Source of the DNA: Elmis aenea
Lineage: Eukaryota > Arthropoda > Insecta > Coleoptera > Elmidae
Reading direction: 5' to 3'
Length of the DNA: 64,000 nt
Assembly: GCA_947652605.1 (NCBI GenBank)
Contig: OX393584.1
Location: 30,057,467 to 30,121,466 of the forward strand
Made by a program: the position numbers and the translations under genes. A model generated the notes under the pieces. That model was not told where the DNA came from. It did no database searches and was given only the letters and a program-made list of their open reading frames with translations. Below are positions 59,041 through 64,000 of the stretch, one piece after another. The number at the start of each line of letters is the position of its first letter. Within the stretch, counting starts at the first letter, position 1.

Positions 59041-59067
59041 CTACGAAGAAGAACGCGGAAGCCGCAT
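59041..59067 (-). other. Short upstream open reading frame
   Basis: ATG at 59067 followed by seven codons (MRLPRSSS) and TAG, ending 73 bases before the candidate main start. It would matter for translation only if the transcript starts upstream of 59067, which is not shown. Confidence 0.3.
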
Positions 59068-60130
59068 CGCGAGTACGAGGATAAAACGTGCGTATCGTAT
59101 AAGTTCTTCCTGAGCGTCGCGCGAATCTAGTCTAAGCGGGCGCTAGGCTGCAACTGGCCGAGAAACGCTCGTGCGGCGCTCAGGACTGCGCTCAGGACTG
59201 CGCTGCCGCGCGTCTCGTACCACATGCTCCTGGGCCCAACCACCAAGTTTTCGGCGTCAATCATTGATCTCGCGCTATTTGTATATGACAGCCGGCGTCT
59301 CGTAATATATTGTGCCAGCTTAGGTTAACAACTTGCCTTCATTTGTATGCATAAAAAGCGAAGGAGGGATGTCGGCGAAGTTATAATTCGCGGTAGCGTC
59401 ACCGACACCCGCTTGCTGAACTTTTATAGTTGATTAAGGCCCGACTTCCGAGGTGTTAATAACAACTACCGAACTGACAACTCGGCAGAAAATGAAAACA
59501 CGCACGAGGGCCACACCGATATACGACATCGGCCCGAGCTTTTGTATTATGCATGCAGTCGCTGCATAAGACATTCCCGAGCTCGCAGCAGCAATCCACA
59601 TACAGTGCCTAGGCCATCAAACATTCATCCGGGTCACAGCGCGCACAGCCCATCCATCTTACGTTTTGTCGTCGAGCAGCCATCATCTCGACCCAGGTAC
59701 CTGCCAGCTCGCCACATGTAGAATAGCGCCTTCGTCGTTTCTCTACATTACCCCGACATTTGCGCTTATCAAACCTACATGTTCGGGAATAAAAGTCTGG
59801 AGACCGTCAACTATGAACTTTTAGGCCGAGTCTGATATTATTCCATTCAACGTAGATGGATGCCTGCTGGGAAAATAATTGCGCCGCCTCGGTAAACTAT
59901 CCCTGTTTTAACCGACCAATTCGACACCAAAGAGTTAATAGAGACTCCCCGGTGCAAATTTGTTATCTGAATAAGCGGTTCCATCGGGCCCTATCCACTG
60001 ATCTTTCGTTAAATAAGGCACATACATACAATTTGCTCCTGCTTACGCGTAGGTTCACAGTTTACAACAATTTAGTATATTAATTTTTGATTAAGGAAGT
60101 TGTTTGATAATATATCTCTTACAGGCTTGG

Positions 60131-60149
60131 TGGTACACGTTATGTACCA
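60131..60149. repeat. GTAC palindrome 1
   Basis: TGGTACACGTTATGTACCA: 6-bp arms around a short centre. Confidence 0.7.
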
Positions 60150-60173
60150 CTATTTTTGTTACCAATGTTGCAT

Positions 60174-60196
60174 GGTGGTACTGAAATAGTACCACC
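60174..60196. repeat. GTAC palindrome 2
   Basis: GGTGGTAC and GTACCACC, perfect 8-bp arms with a 7-base centre. Confidence 0.75.
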
Positions 60197-60505
60197 TGAT
60201 TCAATATTTCTGCTGTTCTGCACGACCTCTTAAAAACTATACCACCTATCCCAATATGTACAGACATAGCATAACTTTACGCTGCAGGTCAGAACCCGAT
60301 AGAAATTGCTTGCATTGATTGTCTGTCGACTCATTTTAGTTGTATTTTGTACCTCAGCAACGTGTACCAAAATTATTTGTTGTATTAATGTAATTCTAAT
60401 GTAAAATAATAGTGTTCTTGTTAAAACTATCTGCTTGTGGTAACACTTGATGTTGTTTTCAAATAAAAAATAAGTTTTGCTTGTGTTTATTTGACAATAA
60501 TTTGA

Positions 60506-60524
60506 TGGTACGTTATTTGTACCA
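60506..60524. repeat. GTAC palindrome 3
   Basis: TGGTACGTTATTTGTACCA, close to palindrome 1. All three stand upstream of the piggyBac remnant and may be subterminal repeats of that element (inference). Confidence 0.7.
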
Positions 60525-60557
60525 CTGTCAACATTTTAACAAATAATCGTTAATTAA

Positions 60558-61092
60558 ATGGCAAAATTTAATTTAGAAGACTTGCCATATGAATTGAAAG
60601 ATGTGACGATGAATTTCTTGCTGAATTTTAAGAATCAATGGTAACTTTCAAGGGTAGGAGTTCATTAAAACAATATATGCCAAAAAAGACTATCAAAAGA
60701 GGATACATAATTTGGTTTTTAGCAGATAAATCAGGTTATTTATATAAATTTGAAATTTACACTGGCAAAAAGGGGACATTATCGAAATACATTTAGGAGC
60801 ATGAGTTGTAACAAATTTGATGGAGGGAGCAGAAGAACAAGAGCAGATCGCAAAAGCCATAAATGGTGGCATGGAATATTTTTTTACTTTATCGATGCAA
60901 GCATAGTTAATTCCTATTAAACTTCAAGGAAATACCATATCCTACTAACCATTTCGGCGGCAAGTAATTGATGGATTGGTGGGGGAAAATTTAGTATCAC
61001 TAAAACGTCCTGCAAACAATGCCCAATTAGTAAAAATAAAAAAGCACAAGCCTACAGTATCCAGGGAACTACGAATTATAAGTGCTGATCGC
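60558..61092 (+). pseudogene. piggyBac-like transposase remnant C
   Basis: ATG 60558 opens MAKFNLEDLPYELKD, an N-terminal-like piece. From 60638: MVTFKGRSSLKQYMPKKTIK, RGYIIWFLADKSGYLYKFEI and YTGKKG, the region of the DDE_Tnp_1_7 domain just after the first catalytic Asp. After a stop at 60794 the protein jumps to NKFDGGSRRTRADRKSHKWW, HGIFFYFIDASIVNSY, which corresponds to the GGVDxxDQ...KWWxxxFxxxIDxAxVNAY block, so the DNFFTS region is deleted. Then YHIPTNHFGGKQLID and LKRPANNAQLVKIKKHKPTV. Only weakly similar to remnants A and B, so a third family. Confidence 0.8.
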
Positions 61093-61160
61093 CAATAAGA
61101 GCGCGGTTCAAAAAGAAGATATGCAAACTGTTTTTTTTTTTGTTCCTTCTATTCTGTTTT

Positions 61161-61448
61161 CTAAGCTGAGCATCTTTTTCTAAGCTCTTCGTTTTCTTTT
61201 TTTGTTGCAAGAAATTCCTCCCTAAATGCTTTTTGTTCTTCCCTTATCTTTTTAACTTCTTCCACCAATTGGTTAATTACTTTTACTAACTCCTCCGTTT
61301 GTTTTTCTTTCGTTGAAGCTTTGGTTTGTGTGATTACTAGTTTGTACGTTCTGGATATTCCGCCTTCTTCTTTGTTTTTCTCTTCCTTGTCTCTTTTCCT
61401 TTTATCACTACTACCACTCGCTTTAAAAAAATTGTCCATGGGTAACAT
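61161..61448 (-). CDS. Lys/Glu-rich coiled-coil frame, possible retroelement ORF1 start
   Basis: Minus strand, ATG 61448, 95 codons. After MLPMDNFFKASGSS comes a basic tract (DKRKRDKEEKNKEE), then from about residue 45 a heptad-like helix (ELVKVINQLVEEVKKIREEQ, FREEFLATKKENEELRKRC). Such N-terminal coiled coils occur in LINE ORF1 proteins and in many host proteins. A (TTTTA)n tract lies directly before the ATG and a poly-T run just after the stop, as in a processed or truncated retrocopy. Function unknown. Confidence 0.4.
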   Translation of the reverse strand: MLPMDNFFKASGSSDKRKRDKEEKNKEEGGISRTYKLVITQTKASTKEKQTEELVKVINQLVEEVKKIREEQKAFREEFLATKKENEELRKRCSA

Positions 61449-61471
61449 TTTATTTTATTTTATTTTATTTA
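61447..61471 (+). repeat. (TTTTA)n microsatellite
   Basis: Five units of TTTTA/TTTAT. Confidence 0.85.
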
Positions 61472-61474
61472 TAC

Positions 61475-62832
61475 GATTATATTTTAAAATTTAATTCACT
61501 ACACAGTTATTAGTTTAATGTGCTTAAACTACTATTACTTGACGCGCTATTGGGTTCATTATCACGCTACGTCAGCTGTTATTTACTGGTTAATAACAAT
61601 TTACAATTTAGATGTTTTCTTTTATCAATCCATAACATAAACAATTTACATTTGTATTTACTTTAACAACTTTAATAAATTTGCTAATACGTAAGATTAA
61701 TTGGTTAAAAGCTATCATTGTTGACAGCATTCAGTGCAGATGACTTTGTGAAAATAATTCCCATCATTGGAATGTTGAAAACAATTGCAATAAAAATATA
61801 TTGTGATTGTATGATATGGTCAGTTGTTTCACGATCAATCGACGGCGCCATAAAATTATTTACCTCTAAAAATGTATAGGCACTGTCGACTGTTGAGGCA
61901 ATTTCTTTCCTGCGAGGTTACGTTTATTTTGGCGGTGATTGTTGCTATGATTCATAACAGATAACGAACGGAAAACTTGTTTCCTGCGATATTCTATGCG
62001 GCCCATTTATTTGCAACATTTTATTTGGCCGCCCCTATCAGCGATTCGACTGAAATTGCTAGAGAAGTTAAACCCTGAATCTTCATGTGTGCGCGTATCG
62101 CAATATCAGTAACAGTTTAACCGTCGTAAACCCTACCTCGCTATAAATGGACAGACCTGGAAGAACCAACGCTCTCGTTATGGCTGATTGGGGTGGCCTT
62201 TACAAAATAAAGCTGTAGTGATCGGAGCCTTATTATGTCATTCATTCTTCGGCAGCACGTGTCCGCGAATGTTCCATCGCGGCAGAGACAAACAGAAAAC
62301 GCTGTATTAGAAATTCCCGATTTAATCGTTTAATCGCTAAACAAACAAATGTAAATTGTTTCAGACGCCTTTTTAAATCCGTGTACGTGATGGTTTGGCT
62401 AATCAGCGAGTGCGTGCCGGTTTTTGATCAGATTACCTCCAATGACCCCCAATTTCCCATTATTTTTATACACGCTCGACACCTCCGGTTAGAGAAGACG
62501 CTTCCTGATACAACGTCGCAAACGATTTTCCGTAGTGGATTATTTAGTCTTATACTCTTTCTGAAACATATGGAACCATCCATCACGCGCAAAGATAAAT
62601 AATAAAGGAAGTTTGTAATACGAGCAGCTTGTATATCACGAAAGTCCGTTCACCGCTTACACGAAGTAAAAGAATGATGTGCCATTAATGTTAATATTTA
62701 TCGGTGTACACGTACATCAGCCCGACAGTGCTTCGTTACTCATTTGCTAAATGGGCGCATCTCGTTTCGACCCCTTTGTATTTGTTCGCCATTCACTGTG
62801 ACGTAATTGTGATGAGGCGTATACTGCAAGTC
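61475..62832. other. Mostly unique stretch
   Basis: No gene. 62020-62800 is less AT-rich and free of recognisable repeats. The frame 62381-62602 has no motif. Confidence 0.45.
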
Positions 62833-63854
62833 CAGTGGCGGATCAAGTCCAGTGGAGGCCCCAAGCGGTAAATATTTCGGGGCCCTCAAACTCAAGTTAA
62901 AAAAAGAAGTTGCAAGAAACAAAAAAGAAAAGTAATCAAAAATTTCATACCGTAACAGATTAAATAAATTTATTAAAAAAATATATTTTTTTAAATAAAT
63001 TTCCGTCATGCTTTATTTCTTGCAAATTCGTCAATTATTTTGGCAGTGTCGATTCGGTTTAAAATGTCCTGTTTTATATACAAAGTGGCCATATTATTTA
63101 ATCTTTCTTCTCCCATAGTACTCCTTAAATAATTTTTTACACGCTTTAAAACAGAAAACGATCTTTCTCCTGACGCATTAGATAAAGGAATTGTAAAAAA
63201 AAAATCAGTAATATCTCAACATACGGAAATGTGCAAGACATTTTTTTTACCGGCTCGATAGATGCCTGGTGTGGTTTTTGTGGTGTCCTCGTTTTCTTTT
63301 AGAAATATTAAAAAATGGTCAAATTCGTGTTCAAAAGTACAAAAATCAATGTCTTTTTTTGTAAATATCCTCTCACATTTTTATCGCGTTTTTTTTTCTA
63401 TTAATAAATTTCAATCAAAAAATATTTTCCACAAATCTTTCCTTTTTACTACCACAGGATAAAACATACGCTCACAAAAGTTAGTTGATCGATATGCGAA
63501 ACATCGGGAGTGAAGTCAACAATTATACTATAATAAGTGGCAGATTTGATTTCTTCAATTATTTCCGCTCTGACTTGATTACCAATAAGACCTACAAATT
63601 CGTCACAAATATTATGAGATAAATAGTTTACATTTCATAGTCCTTGCATATTTTTGACCGCATGCCTTACATTAAAACCCACCACACGCCACTGATCAAC
63701 AAAATATGATTATTTGATATATACAAAAAAAAAAAAAAACATCCTAGAGCCCTAATGAGAAGACATTTTAAGATCTCGACGCCCCTTCGGGGCCCTTTGC
63801 TGTTCCAGGACCCTACGAGGCCTCTTAGTCCATGTACCCCTTAATCCGCCACTG
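62833..63854 (-). mobile_element. hAT element, internally deleted, with TIRs and 8-bp duplication
   Basis: Terminal inverted repeats CAGTGGCGGATCAAG (62833) and, reading inwards from the right end at 63854, CAGTGGCGGATTAAG. Flanks are tgcaagtc (62825-62832) and ttcaagtc (63855-63862), a target duplication matching at 7 of 8 bases. Eight bases and a CAG start are typical of hAT. Subterminal GGCCCC words (cggggccctc, cggggcccttt) occur at both ends. About 1.0 kb, against roughly 3 kb for a complete element. Confidence 0.9.
63011..63700 (-). pseudogene. hAT transposase (ZMYM1/TTF-type) with internal deletion
   Basis: Minus strand. The upstream part reads HNICDEFVGLIGNQVRAEII, EEIKSATYYSIIVDFTPDVS, HIDQLTF, the region with the first catalytic Asp in this hAT group. 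After a degraded stretch, EHEFDHFLIFLKENEDTTKT follows, then TFPYVEILL and the dimerisation domain LSNASGERSFSVLKRVKNYL, RSTMGEERLNNMATLYIKQD, ending EFARNKA and TGA at about 63009. The central RNase H-like core is missing and frameshifts are present. Confidence 0.87.
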
Positions 63855-63862
63855 TTCAAGTC

Positions 63863-64000
63863 CCTATAAGTACAGGAACGCAGATTAAAATGATTTCGCG
63901 TTTCTTTAACTGATACAGCGACGAGGCAGACAGAAATTTGCGAGCGGACCCACAACACTGCATTATGAATCAAGCGAAGGTTTGCACCTGGGCTCGTAAC
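63863..64000. other. Unique sequence at right edge
   Basis: No feature recognised in the last 138 bp. Confidence 0.45.

Larger units (their letters stand above)
58600..59850 (-). promoter_or_regulatory. GC/CpG-rich block, candidate promoter and 5' UTR
   Basis: Markedly richer in G, C and CpG than the rest of the window (for example gtcgcgcgaatc, gctgccgcgcgtc, gaacgcggaagccgcatcgc) and free of recognisable transposons. It surrounds the candidate first coding exon at 58893-58968. A direct duplication of gctcaggactgc lies at about 59178-59202. I cannot place the transcription start; no clear TATA box was seen on the minus strand. Confidence 0.5.

Overview
The window looks like AT-rich, repeat-dominated nuclear DNA from an insect, most likely a large-genome beetle. 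The insect call rests on the co-occurrence of Jockey-type, CR1-type and RTE-like LINE remnants, mariner, Tc1, three piggyBac families, a hAT element and a tRNA-derived SINE, together with many short elements ending in TACAGGGTG. The beetle call is inference from that repeat style. No bacterial operon structure, CRISPR array, rRNA or functional tRNA gene was seen.

Layout. Positions 1-5455 are a satellite array (160-bp monomer) carrying five chimeric units in which about 269 bp of unrelated DNA replaces the first half of a monomer. From 5.5 to 23 kb lie unique AT-rich DNA and decayed elements: a mariner remnant (7.2 kb), a LINE reverse transcriptase (11-12 kb), a LINE 3' end (15.6 kb), two inverted-repeat elements (16.4-16.9 kb), a SINE (19.4-19.7 kb) and a D34D mariner (21.3-22.3 kb). 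At 23.3-25.5 kb a CR1-type LINE with a long uninterrupted reverse transcriptase frame sits inside an older RTE-like LINE. From 26 to 46 kb come piggyBac remnants (27.0-27.7 kb and a TTAA-bounded deletion derivative at 40.9-42.5 kb), Jockey fragments (34.6-37.2 kb), a 183-bp tandem array (38.6-40.1 kb) and an RTE-like LINE split by an 887-bp insertion flanked by a 26-bp direct duplication (44.2-45.6 kb). From 47.6 to 57.8 kb four large foldback structures occur, one nested inside another.

The only candidate for a host gene is at 58.6-59.9 kb: a GC- and CpG-richer block holding, on the minus strand, a short open frame with a good start context, a signal-peptide-like N-terminus and a consensus splice donor (start codon 58968, donor at 58892/58891). 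If this is a first coding exon, intron 1 runs leftwards and part or all of the TE-filled DNA to the left could be intronic. The right end (60.1-63.9 kb) holds a third piggyBac remnant, a coiled-coil reading frame and an internally deleted hAT element with terminal inverted repeats and a near-perfect 8-bp target duplication.

The element-derived genes here do not work together. Almost all are broken copies, and the window is best read as a record of satellite amplification, nested insertion and internal deletion around one possible host promoter.
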